Assembly (NCBI GenBank): GCA_048499435.1
Contig: JASNZW010000002.1
Location: 62,001 to 126,000, forward strand
Source: DAOTWC01 sp048499435
GTDB lineage: Bacteria > Chloroflexota > Anaerolineae > Aggregatilineales > Phototrophicaceae
Direction: 5' to 3'
DNA length: 64,000 nucleotides
The translations under genes were made by a program, and so were the position numbers. Position 1 is the first letter of the stretch. Each line of letters opens with the position of its first letter. Below the pieces are notes generated by a model, which made no database searches, was not told the origin of the DNA, and saw only the letters and a program-made list of their open reading frames with translations. This document shows positions 17,217 through 25,211 of this stretch, piece after piece.

Positions 17217-17423
17217 GCGGCCTTACCCTGTAGCTGAACAAACCCGGAGAACTGAGTTAAGTGCTCCTTCCTCCAAGTGGTGTGCTGTGGTGTGAGATGT
17301 ATCGTAACGCCGGGTTTGTGGGCAACGGGGATGTTTTGAACGCAGCCGCGTAGACAAGCGACCCATCGCCCTTCCCTCTAAGGCCGTTTGCGGTGCCCCC
17401 CTCACCGCAGGCGGCTTTTATTT
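17217..17423 (+). ncRNA. Structured non-coding RNA with own terminator (family not identified)
   Basis: The 405-base gap 17171-17575 has no plausible gene but holds an RNA-like unit. A perfect 8-bp closing stem pairs CGGCCTTA (17218-17225) with TAAGGCCG (17379-17386). Inside it, a perfect 10-bp stem pairs ACAAACCCGG (17238-17247) with CCGGGTTTGT (17310-17319). A third helix pairs GGGC/GATG with CATC/GCCC further 3'. A -10-like TATCTT at 17206-17211 would start transcription at the closing stem, and an intrinsic terminator follows directly. The length (about 170-205 nt) recalls 6S RNA, but the bubble is too asymmetric for me to assign it. It could instead be the leader of the MaoC gene. Confidence 0.55.
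17383..17423 (+). terminator. Rho-independent terminator of the ncRNA
   Basis: Inner stem GCGGTG (17390-17395)/CACCGC (17403-17408) and outer stem GCCG/CGGC (17412-17415) are followed by TTTTATTT. The outer stem shares bases with the ncRNA closing stem, so the two foldings compete. Confidence 0.8.
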
Positions 17424-17575
17424 ACGCCTAACGCACACGCGCCCGGCAGCCGCCAGGCGCGTGTCAAACCCCCGCAACCTTTCCCCCGAGTTGCTAACAT
17501 GGCCGCTGGCCCGCTAACATTCTCATACACCAGAACACACAGCCGCGCCAGAAGTGACGCGCAAAGGGGAAAATC

Positions 17576-18037
17576 GTGGCCGGAAAATATTTCGACGACC
17601 TGCAGGTGGGCCAGCTTATCAGGCACGAGCTGGGCCGCACGCTCACTGAGGCCGACAACACGCTGTTCTGCGCCCTCACGCTCAACACCCAACCGCTGCA
17701 CATCAACGCCGATTTCGCCAGCCGCACCGCTTACGGCCAGCGCATCGTCAACGGCATTTTCACGCTGGGGGTGGTGGTGGGCATCTCCGTGGCAGACCTC
17801 ACGCAGGGGACGATCATCGCCAACCTGGGCTACGAGCACATCGCGCACCCGCACCCGATGTTTCACGGCGACACGCTCTACGTTGAGACTGAAATCATCG
17901 CCCGGCGCGAGAGCCAGTCGCGCCCGGAGGCGGGCATCATCACCATGAAGCACACCGGGCGCAACCAGGACGGCGTTGTGGTAGTTGAGGTGACGCGCTC
18001 AGCGCTGTTTCTCAAACGGCCCGACAGCAGCCGTTAG
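17576..18037 (+). CDS. MaoC-like hot-dog dehydratase
   Basis: A 153-residue single hot-dog domain of the R-specific enoyl-CoA hydratase/mesaconyl-CoA hydratase type. The hydratase motif is present: Asp in TEADNTLF, with QPLHINADFA supplying the catalytic His, then YGQRIVNGIFTLG. The start codon is GTG 17576 with AAAGGGGA upstream. The 3' end overlaps the convergent glycosidase-like gene by 4 bases. No thiolase or CoA-ligase gene is nearby, so the acyl-CoA substrate is open. Confidence 0.85.
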   Translation: MAGKYFDDLQVGQLIRHELGRTLTEADNTLFCALTLNTQPLHINADFASRTAYGQRIVNGIFTLGVVVGISVADLTQGTIIANLGYEHIAHPHPMFHGDTLYVETEIIARRESQSRPEAGIITMKHTGRNQDGVVVVEVTRSALFLKRPDSSR

Positions 18038-19656
18038 GCGTCGCCATCCGCCGCCGGCGTTGGCGTTGGCGCTGGCGGCCCGGCGATGCTGTCCAGCACA
18101 GCGCCCGGCGTGCCGTCGCCCAGGCGCGTCACAACGATCAGCGGCGGCCCGCCGATAGCGGTCACGTCGCCCGGCTCCAGGTTCGGGTAGCTGGTGGGCG
18201 CGGCGGGCGGCAGCGTCAGGCGGTAGCTGCCGTCCGCGCCCGGCTGGAGGCGGCGCTCGGCGGCCAGCGTGTAGACATCCGCGCCGCCGTCCGCCGGCAG
18301 GTTGATGTTCAGCGGCGCGAAGGTGCGGTTCCACAGCACGTAAACGCGCTTGCCCGCCTGCTGGTAATCGAACACCGCCACCGTCGCCCCGTTGTTAAAC
18401 TGCCTGAGCGCGGCGGCGTCGTGCGGCGCCGCGCCGAACACGCGCGCCAGCAGGCGGAAGGCCGCCGCCACCGGGCGCGCTGTGCTGGGCTGGGGATGCT
18501 GGTTAAAGCACACGGCGCTGGCGGGGTTGCGGAACATCCCAAAGGCCTCGCCAGAGCAGGCCGCGCCGCCCCGGCACAGCTCGCCGTGGTGAAAGGCGAA
18601 AGTCGTGCCCGGCGGCTGGTTGCCGCAGTCGTCGTATAGCTGGTGGTACATCACCACGTCCGCCCCCTCCGCCCAGGCGTGGACCGCGCTCTGGATGAGG
18701 AAGGCCGCCTGCTGCTCGCTGGTGGCGGCGTGCAGCCGTTCCGCAGGCCGGGCCGCCGTCCACAGCGGGCCGGGGTAATCATCCCACACCGCGACGCCGG
18801 TTTCGTTCAGCCAGATGGGGCGCTTCAGGCCGTAGGCGACCAGCGTCTGGCGCACATAAAGCGTCAGCCAGCCGCTGCGCCAGGGATAGTCGTAGTTGTG
18901 GATGGCCACCATGTCCATATACCAGTTGAACTGCTCGCGCAGCGGGTCATAGCTGAAGATGCCCAGCACCTGCGCCAGCCAGTTGGTGTCGGTGGGGTAC
19001 AGCAGCCCGCCGAACATCACCTGGGCGTCGGGGTCGGCCTGCTTAGCGGCGATATAAGCCACCTTGAGCAGCCGGGCGTAGTCCCGGATGCTGCCGCCCC
19101 AGAACGGCGTGTAGTCCGGCTCGTTCCACACTTCCCACACGCGGATGCCCTGCCCGGCGGCCCAGCCGCGCCGCTGCGCCATCGCGCCGCCGGGCCGGTA
19201 GCGGTTGACCGCCTGCCACACGTAAACGGCCCAGGGGTTGTCCGGGTTGAGCGTTTTGCCGGCGGCGGGCAGGTCGGTGCCGTCGTCGAAAATGGGTTCG
19301 TTGAGGCCGGTGATGCGCTCGCCGTCCTGATAGAAGTCCGGGCGGCCTAGCAGGATCGCGTTGATTTGCAGGCCGCGCGCCAGGTCGTCGGCCACCAGCC
19401 GGTCGTAAGCGGCCCAGGCCCAGATGCGCGGGGCTGTCTGCACGTGATTCCAGTACAGCGGCCAGCGGTTCCAGCCCGCGCCCAGCGCCAGCGCCTGGTC
19501 GTAGCGCTCCGGGTTGGTGGCGTCGCTCACCAGGCTGATATGCGTGATGCCCAGGCGCGGCGACGGCGGCGGCGCGTCAGGATCGGCGGCGGCGGGCGGC
19601 GGGCCAAATGTCAGCAGCAGGGCACAGGCGAGCGTCAGCAGCAGCGGTTTCAACAA
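18034..19656 (-). CDS. Secreted glycoside hydrolase-like TIM-barrel protein
   Basis: About 540 residues: a signal peptide (LLKPLLLTLACALLL) then a clan GH-A-like barrel. The acid/base candidate is Glu in VWEVWNEPD, and the nucleophile candidate is Glu in IWLNETGVA, the usual strand 4 and 7 positions. The C-terminal part is beta-rich (VYVLWNRTFAPLNI). It resembles GH39/GH5-type enzymes, but the substrate is unknown. I prefer TTG 19656, preceded by CCGGAGA. The upstream ATG 19698 overlaps a TATAAT box and has no ribosome binding site. Confidence 0.68.
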   Translation of the reverse strand: MLKPLLLTLACALLLTFGPPPAAADPDAPPPSPRLGITHISLVSDATNPERYDQALALGAGWNRWPLYWNHVQTAPRIWAWAAYDRLVADDLARGLQINAILLGRPDFYQDGERITGLNEPIFDDGTDLPAAGKTLNPDNPWAVYVWQAVNRYRPGGAMAQRRGWAAGQGIRVWEVWNEPDYTPFWGGSIRDYARLLKVAYIAAKQADPDAQVMFGGLLYPTDTNWLAQVLGIFSYDPLREQFNWYMDMVAIHNYDYPWRSGWLTLYVRQTLVAYGLKRPIWLNETGVAVWDDYPGPLWTAARPAERLHAATSEQQAAFLIQSAVHAWAEGADVVMYHQLYDDCGNQPPGTTFAFHHGELCRGGAACSGEAFGMFRNPASAVCFNQHPQPSTARPVAAAFRLLARVFGAAPHDAAALRQFNNGATVAVFDYQQAGKRVYVLWNRTFAPLNINLPADGGADVYTLAAERRLQPGADGSYRLTLPPAAPTSYPNLEPGDVTAIGGPPLIVVTRLGDGTPGAVLDSIAGPPAPTPTPAADGDA

Positions 19657-19696
19657 CGGCGCGTCTCCGGTCAGGTGGTGTCGTGTGTGCGCGGCC

Positions 19697-19702
19697 ATTA
19701 TA
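19697..19702 (-). promoter_or_regulatory. -10 element (TATAAT) for the glycoside hydrolase-like gene
   Basis: TATAAT on the minus strand, overlapping the in-frame ATG 19698 in the string TATAATG. It lies about 41 bases upstream of the preferred TTG start. No consensus -35 is visible. Confidence 0.4.
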
Positions 19703-19727
19703 CAGCGTAATCGTCGGCGGGCCGCCG

Positions 19728-20942
19728 CTAGGTCACAAACGCGCGGTCCTGCCCGTGCCGCCGCCAACTGCCGTCGTCCAGGATGGCGGCAATGGTGTCC
19801 AGCGTCAAACGGATTTCGTCGTCGCTGTTGTAGAAGTGCGGCGCGACGCGGATGCCGGCCCCCGCGCGGTAATCAATGACAAAGCCGCGCGCCAGCAGCT
19901 CGCGCGAGACGGCGTAGGCCTGCGGCGGGCGCAGCGTGACCGTCCCGCCGCGCTCGTCCGCCGGGCGCGGCGACGCCACCTCATAGCCCAGCGCGTCGGC
20001 CAGCGCGATGATCAGCGCGGTCTGCCGCACCGATTTGGCGCGGATGCTGGCCACGCCCACCTGCGCGATGATGTCCACGCCGGGCTGAATCGCGTAGAGC
20101 GACGCCACGCCCGGCGTGCCGGTCATCAGGCGGTAGGCGTCGGCGCGTGGGGTGAAGTGCTCGAAATCGAAAGCGAACGGCTGCTGATGCGCGAACCAGC
20201 CGGTGACTTTCGGCTCCAGCGTCGTGAGCAGGTCGGGCCGCACGTACATGAACACGCCGCCGGGGCCGCCGCACAGCCACTTGAGCACGCCGCCCACGTA
20301 GAAATCAACGTTGAGCGCCGCCACATCCACCGGGATAACGCCGACGCTGTGATAGCCGTTAAGCAGCACCTGCGCGCCGACGGCGTGCGCCCGCGCGACG
20401 ATGGCCTGCGCCGGCATGATATAGGCGCTCTTGAACAGCACATGGCTCAGGCTGACCAGCCGCGTGCGGTCGTCAATGGCGGCCAGCAGCTCGTCCGTGT
20501 CGATGCTGATGCCGTCGCGCGTGCGGACGGTGTGTACGTCCATGTGCGGCGGCAGCCAGCGCCGCAGCGTGTACACGTCTGAGGGGAAGTCCATGTCGCA
20601 GATGACGACCTTGTTCCGGCGCGTGTCGCTGAAGTCAAGCGCGGAAAACAGGATGCTGTTGGCGATGCTGGCGTTCTGATGCACCAGCACGCTGCCAGGC
20701 GGCGCGCCCAGCAGCGGCGCGATCTTGTCGCCCACCGCGCCGGTAAGCTCCCACCATGACGGCGCGCCGCCCTGGGCCACGCCCCACGCGCTCACGCCCA
20801 GCGTCGCCCAGGTGTCGGCATAGGCCTGCAGGCTGGCGTAAACGCCGCGCGGCATGGCCCCCAGCGAATTGCTGATGAGGTAGGTGCAGGTGGCGAGAAT
20901 CGGAAACTCGTCCCGGTAAGCCAGCAGCGCGTCAGCAGCCAC
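19728..20942 (-). CDS. Aminotransferase class V-fold protein (kynureninase-like)
   Basis: A 404-residue fold-type I PLP protein most like kynureninase. The Schiff-base lysine is Lys221 in FYVGGVLKWLCGGPGG, matching the kynureninase pattern G-x-x-x-K-x-L-x-GGPG. His198 is in place. Residue 195, which in active relatives is the Asp that pairs with the pyridine nitrogen, is Asn (LLNGYHSVG, codon AAC). The protein may bind PLP with altered chemistry or a different cofactor state. No tryptophan-catabolism genes are adjacent, so the kynureninase name should not be taken as the reaction. Confidence 0.75.
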   Translation of the reverse strand: MAADALLAYRDEFPILATCTYLISNSLGAMPRGVYASLQAYADTWATLGVSAWGVAQGGAPSWWELTGAVGDKIAPLLGAPPGSVLVHQNASIANSILFSALDFSDTRRNKVVICDMDFPSDVYTLRRWLPPHMDVHTVRTRDGISIDTDELLAAIDDRTRLVSLSHVLFKSAYIMPAQAIVARAHAVGAQVLLNGYHSVGVIPVDVAALNVDFYVGGVLKWLCGGPGGVFMYVRPDLLTTLEPKVTGWFAHQQPFAFDFEHFTPRADAYRLMTGTPGVASLYAIQPGVDIIAQVGVASIRAKSVRQTALIIALADALGYEVASPRPADERGGTVTLRPPQAYAVSRELLARGFVIDYRAGAGIRVAPHFYNSDDEIRLTLDTIAAILDDGSWRRHGQDRAFVT

Positions 20943-20981
20943 AGCCTGGGCCTTTCTTTGACCGGGTTGGATGCCAGCCGG

Positions 20982-22031
20982 TTAATTCGACGCCGACCAG
21001 GCGCGCACCAGGCCGTCGCGGCTGGCGCTCACCAGCAGGCTGCCATCGAGCGCGAAGCCCACGCCCAGCACCGCGCTGCCGTGGTCGAGCGCCGCCAGCT
21101 CGCGGCGCTGGGCCACATCCCACAGGCGCACGGTCCCGTCCTCGCCAGCAGAGGCCAGCAGATCGCCGTCTGGCCCGAAGGCCGCGCCCAGCACCAGCCG
21201 TTCATGGCCGATCAGCGGCGGGTTCGCCACCGCCAGCGCGTCGAGGTCCACCAGGCTGATGATGTTGCCGATCGGCGCGACAAAGCCCACCGCCGTCGCC
21301 GCCAGCGCGCCGTCCGGGCTGTAGATCGCCGTGCTGATGGGGTAGTTGGCGTCGGGGACCACCGGGATGAGGCTCACCGCGTTCGTCTGCCACTCCCACA
21401 GCAGCAGGCCGCCGTCAAAGTCGCCCGTCATGACGACCGCGCTGTCCGGCGCGAACGCCACCGTAAACGGCGGCCACAGGCTGTCGGTCAGCGCCAGCTC
21501 GGCGACCATGCCGCCAGAGGCGGTGTCCACCACTTCGATGACAGCCGTTCCCGCCTCGGTCGTGCCGCGCCCCAGCGCGATCAGGTCGCCGCCGGCGCTG
21601 AAAGCGGCGCTCCACACCGGGTCGCCGTGCAGGCGCAGCAGCTCCGCGCCGGTTTCCACGTCCCAGATGATGGCCGCGCCGTCAAAGCCGCCGGAAAGCA
21701 GGTGGCTGCCGCTGTCGTTGAAGGCCAGCGCGCGCACCTGCCCATCGTGGCCCGCCAGCGGCGGCAGCGCCGCGTTGGCGGCGGCGTCCCACAGGTAGAT
21801 AGCGTGCGCGCCGGGCGCGTCATCGCCGCCGCCCGCCGCCACCAGCCCGGCAGGACTCACGGCCAGCGCCCACAGCACATCGTCGAAGGCGGTTTCCGCC
21901 GCCAGCCCGACCAACCGGGCGTTGTCAGTCGTGATCGTTACGCCCTGCGCGCTCACCGCGCCGGACATGATCGCCAGGCTGAGGGTGAGCAGGGCCGCGC
22001 CTGCCGCTCGTTTGAAGAAGCTGTCGCGCAT
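20982..22031 (-). CDS. Secreted WD40-repeat protein
   Basis: A 349-residue beta-propeller. A signal peptide (about 1-29, ending in SGAVSAQ) precedes six to seven WD40 blades. Clear ones contain LSGGFDGAAIIWDVETG, MTGDFDGGLLLWEW and LASAGEDGTVRLWDV. ATG 22031 has AAGGGAG upstream. It is likely an extracytoplasmic binding scaffold. The next gene downstream, the aminotransferase, is on the same strand 39 bases away, but a functional link is not evident. Confidence 0.88.
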   Translation of the reverse strand: MRDSFFKRAAGAALLTLSLAIMSGAVSAQGVTITTDNARLVGLAAETAFDDVLWALAVSPAGLVAAGGGDDAPGAHAIYLWDAAANAALPPLAGHDGQVRALAFNDSGSHLLSGGFDGAAIIWDVETGAELLRLHGDPVWSAAFSAGGDLIALGRGTTEAGTAVIEVVDTASGGMVAELALTDSLWPPFTVAFAPDSAVVMTGDFDGGLLLWEWQTNAVSLIPVVPDANYPISTAIYSPDGALAATAVGFVAPIGNIISLVDLDALAVANPPLIGHERLVLGAAFGPDGDLLASAGEDGTVRLWDVAQRRELAALDHGSAVLGVGFALDGSLLVSASRDGLVRAWSASN

Positions 22032-22121
22032 AGGTGTTACTCCCTTGTTTGAGAGTCTATTATGCCCTGTCCGGGCGGAAAACACAGCCATTACCCCCAG
22101 TAATTGGTCCCACGCCGCCGG

Positions 22122-23708
22122 TTACTGCGGCTCTAACGGCGCGAAATACTGCGCGTCCAGCGTGTACGCCGGGGGCATTCCCGCCGCCGCCGGGGCTGGC
22201 TGCACGTCCAGGCTGTAGCTGGCATACGCGCAGTCGTAGACATCGTTGTAGCTGGTGTCAAACACAATGAGGTACATGTAGTCATAGCCGGCGCTGTCAA
22301 CCACGCCGCCGCGCCCCAGGTCGAACACGTCGGCGCGCGCCCCGCTGATGCCCACCGCCAGCAGCGTGAGCGTGTCCAGGCCGTCAACGGTCACGGTGTA
22401 CGCGCCCGGCGTGGGCTGGAAGGCGATGTAATTCGCGCCCAGTTCCTGCACGCCAGCCCCCGGCGCCTGCCACTTGCCGGCGCGCGCGATTGTGCCTTCC
22501 AGCCACACCGTCGCGTCGAAGCGGGGCGCCAGCGCGTAAGCGCGCACCAGATTTTTGGCGCGGTAGCGGGCCAGCGCCTGCGGCACAGTGGTGTTATGGG
22601 CCGCCAGCGTGCTCTCCAGCGCCTCGAACCCTTCGGCCAGCGCGATGTTGTCCCACAGCGCGCGCACGACCTGCGGGCCGTAGTCGTCGGCCAGGGCCTG
22701 CAGGAACAGCCACTCGCCGTACATCATCTCGCCGGCGGGGTCAGCCGTTGTGCCGAAGCACAGTTCCGGGTACTGAAAGTTGTAGGCCACATAGCGCACC
22801 GCGTCCTCGTCGTCATCGACAGTGACGATCTCCATGTAGGCGGCGGTCGCCTCGTACACCCAGTCGTGCTCGTCAGCGAAATCAAAGCCGAACTGGACCG
22901 CGTGGTGAAATTCGTGCGCCAGCGTGGCGCGCAGCAGGCTCAGCGGGTTGCCGCTTTCGGCCTCTTTGAAGTCGTTCTCGATAACGAAATAGCTGGTGAA
23001 GCCGTCGCGATGCGGGCCGTCCACCGCCGGATCCTCAAAGCGCGCGTAGCCATAAAGCACATCCGCGTTCGATTTGAGATTCGCCACGTAAATATCGAAC
23101 CGTTTATCGCCGCCCAGGCCGCCGTCGGGCGGCGGCGCGGGCCAGCCCAACTGCTTTATCTGCACGTCGTAGATCTGCTTAAAGGCTGTCACCAGCGCGT
23201 CTACATAGTCCTCAGTGGTGCGGTCCTGGCCCTCCAGCGTGTAATGCACGCGGAAGGCGGGCATGTCGCGGTACAGCACCGGCCCGCTGAGCACGTGCTG
23301 CGCCTGTTCCGCCAGCTTGTCGGCGAGCTGCGGGCCGCCAATGGTGATCGTCAGCTCGTAGGTCCCCGCGCCCCCGCCGACCGAGTACGGCTCCACGCGC
23401 GCGGTGTAGACCCCACCGGCGGCGGCGGTGTAAACCAGCCCGGCGTCGTAGGCCAGGCGGGCAAAGTCGTCGTTTTCGGCCGCGACGCTGCCGTCCGGCC
23501 CGTAGAGCGTGAGCACCGTGTCCAGGTCGCCGCTGGTGGCGCGGGCCAGCAGCAGGGCTGTCTGCCCGGCGGCCAGCTCAAACGTGTGCTCGGCGAATGT
23601 ATCCACTTCATCCAGGTAGCCCGCGAAGATCAGGTCCTGGGCGTAAACCGGCGCGGGCAGCAGCGCCAGCGCGCACACCGCAGCGATCAACCAGAGGAAC
23701 TGGCGCAT
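22122..23708 (-). CDS. Secreted zinc metalloprotease-like protein with N-terminal PPC-type domain
   Basis: A 528-residue exported protein with signal peptide MRQFLWLIAAVCALALLPAP. Residues 28-125 look like a bacterial pre-peptidase C-terminal beta-sandwich (LTLYGPDGSVAAENDD). The catalytic part has LAHEFHHAVQF, an HExxH-type zinc motif (HEFHH, residues 265-269), and a downstream Glu in WVYEATAAYMEIV that could be the third ligand. This arrangement resembles the MXAN_6640-type putative metalloproteases. The C-terminal 120 residues form a further beta-rich domain. ATG 23708 has AAAGGA upstream. Confidence 0.75.
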   Translation of the reverse strand: MRQFLWLIAAVCALALLPAPVYAQDLIFAGYLDEVDTFAEHTFELAAGQTALLLARATSGDLDTVLTLYGPDGSVAAENDDFARLAYDAGLVYTAAAGGVYTARVEPYSVGGGAGTYELTITIGGPQLADKLAEQAQHVLSGPVLYRDMPAFRVHYTLEGQDRTTEDYVDALVTAFKQIYDVQIKQLGWPAPPPDGGLGGDKRFDIYVANLKSNADVLYGYARFEDPAVDGPHRDGFTSYFVIENDFKEAESGNPLSLLRATLAHEFHHAVQFGFDFADEHDWVYEATAAYMEIVTVDDDEDAVRYVAYNFQYPELCFGTTADPAGEMMYGEWLFLQALADDYGPQVVRALWDNIALAEGFEALESTLAAHNTTVPQALARYRAKNLVRAYALAPRFDATVWLEGTIARAGKWQAPGAGVQELGANYIAFQPTPGAYTVTVDGLDTLTLLAVGISGARADVFDLGRGGVVDSAGYDYMYLIVFDTSYNDVYDCAYASYSLDVQPAPAAAGMPPAYTLDAQYFAPLEPQ

Positions 23709-23943
23709 AACAGGTCCTTTCAGCGTGAAACACCAGCACACACCGCAAGCCCGGCAGCTTTGACTCTACACCAGAAACGCCTTAAGAAAGCCTTTACTGT
23801 TCACAGACGCCCCCTGACACCGGCGGCCTGGCGCGATTATATAACATGCGCCGCGCGTTCGGCGGCGCGCCGGGCTGTTCTCAGGTGTTTCTCAGCCATA
23901 CGCTGTACACTGGTGCTGTGTGAGCGCAGCAGAACGAGGCGCT

Positions 23944-25098
23944 ATGTTGAAATTTGCAGCTCTGGGCCTGCTGGCGCTGGCGGCGGTCGCGTTTGGCATC
24001 AGTCTGATTGACACCGGCGGCGACAGCGTCACCGCCAGCGCCGTGCTCAGCGGCGGCGCGGCGGACACTGCTGGTTACGCCCGCGCTGACGCCCCGCGCG
24101 CGTGGCGGTTCCCGGCGGACTACGGCCCGCACACCGACTTTCAGACCGAATGGTGGTACTACACCGGCAGCCTGGCCGCTGAGGATGGGCGGCGCTTCGG
24201 CTTCCAGTTCACCGTCTTTCGCCGCGCCATCGCGCCGGGGCAGGCCGCCAGCGCGTCAGAGTGGCGCACCAACCAGGTTTACATGGCGCATTTCACCGTC
24301 AGCGACATCGCGGGCCAGCGTTTCTACTATGACGAGCGCTACAGCCGGGGCGCGGCCGGGCTGGCCGGGGCGCAGGCCGCGCCTTACCGCGTGTGGCTGG
24401 CGGATTGGCAGGCGGCGGCGCTGGACGACGACGCGCGCCTGACAGCGATCAGCGCCAGCGCGGACGGTTTCGCCGTTGACCTGCGCCTGGAGCAGACCGC
24501 GCCGCCCGCGCTGCAAGGCCAGGGCGGCCTCAGCCCCAAAAGCGCCGAAGCCGGCAACGCCAGCTACTACTACAGCCTGCCGCGCCTGCTGACCAGCGGC
24601 ACGATCACCGTTGGCGGCGCGACGTTCGCCGTCACCGGCACGACCTGGCAGGACCACGAGTTCAGCACCAGCGCGCTGGGCGCGGACGCGCGCGGCTGGG
24701 ACTGGTTCGGCCTTCAGTTTGACGACGGCCGCGCGCTGATGGTCGGCCAGATTCGGCTGGCGGACGGCGGGCGCGAACTGGCGTTCGGCGGCCTACTGGT
24801 CGCGGCGGACGGCAGCACGCGCTACCTGGCGGCGGACGACTTCAGCATCGCCGCGACCGACACCTGGGCCAGCCCGCACACCGGCGCGGTCTACCCGTCC
24901 GGCTGGACGATCACGGTGGCGGGCGCGGGCGCGGACGGCGGGCCGCTGCGCTTCGCCGTGACGCCGCTGCTGCGCGACCAGGAACTGCACGGCGGCATCG
25001 CCTACTGGGAAGGCGCGGTGCAGCTCAGCGGCGGCGTCACCGGCTACGGCTACGCCGAACTCACCGGCTACGCGGGCAGCATGGCCGGGCGCTTTTAG
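23944..25098 (+). CDS. Lipocalin-like CrtC/AttH-family exported protein
   Basis: A 384-residue protein with one N-terminal signal or anchor (MLKFAALGLLALAAVAFGI). The body matches the AttH/CrtC fold: DFQTEWWYYTGSL near 70, then TWQDHEFSTS and DWFGLQFDDGRALM in the second lipocalin-like half. Characterised relatives hydrate carotenoids, but most homologues in non-pigmented bacteria are uncharacterised. This gene alone is no evidence for carotenoid synthesis. ATG 23944 is preferred over GTG 23920 because GAGG precedes it. Confidence 0.8.
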   Translation: MLKFAALGLLALAAVAFGISLIDTGGDSVTASAVLSGGAADTAGYARADAPRAWRFPADYGPHTDFQTEWWYYTGSLAAEDGRRFGFQFTVFRRAIAPGQAASASEWRTNQVYMAHFTVSDIAGQRFYYDERYSRGAAGLAGAQAAPYRVWLADWQAAALDDDARLTAISASADGFAVDLRLEQTAPPALQGQGGLSPKSAEAGNASYYYSLPRLLTSGTITVGGATFAVTGTTWQDHEFSTSALGADARGWDWFGLQFDDGRALMVGQIRLADGGRELAFGGLLVAADGSTRYLAADDFSIAATDTWASPHTGAVYPSGWTITVAGAGADGGPLRFAVTPLLRDQELHGGIAYWEGAVQLSGGVTGYGYAELTGYAGSMAGRF

Positions 25099-25165
25099 GC
25101 GGCCTGCCCACAGCGCCCGCGCAGCGTAGGCCAGGCGCAGGCTGCACGCGCGGCGCCCTTTCTGC

Positions 25166-25171
25166 TACAAT
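25166..25171 (+). promoter_or_regulatory. -10 element (TACAAT) upstream of the LCP gene
   Basis: TACAAT lies 41 bases before the ATG at 25212 and matches the spacing of other putative -10 boxes in the window. No convincing -35 is visible. Confidence 0.35.
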
Positions 25172-25211
25172 GCCGGCGTTTGCTGAACGCTGAACGCAGG
25201 TGCACGAACCT

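Noticed and set aside
17217..17423. 6S RNA, tmRNA, RNase P RNA or SRP RNA identity for the ncRNA
   Set aside because: Hallmark sequences of tmRNA, RNase P and SRP RNA are absent and the bubble is too lopsided to claim 6S.
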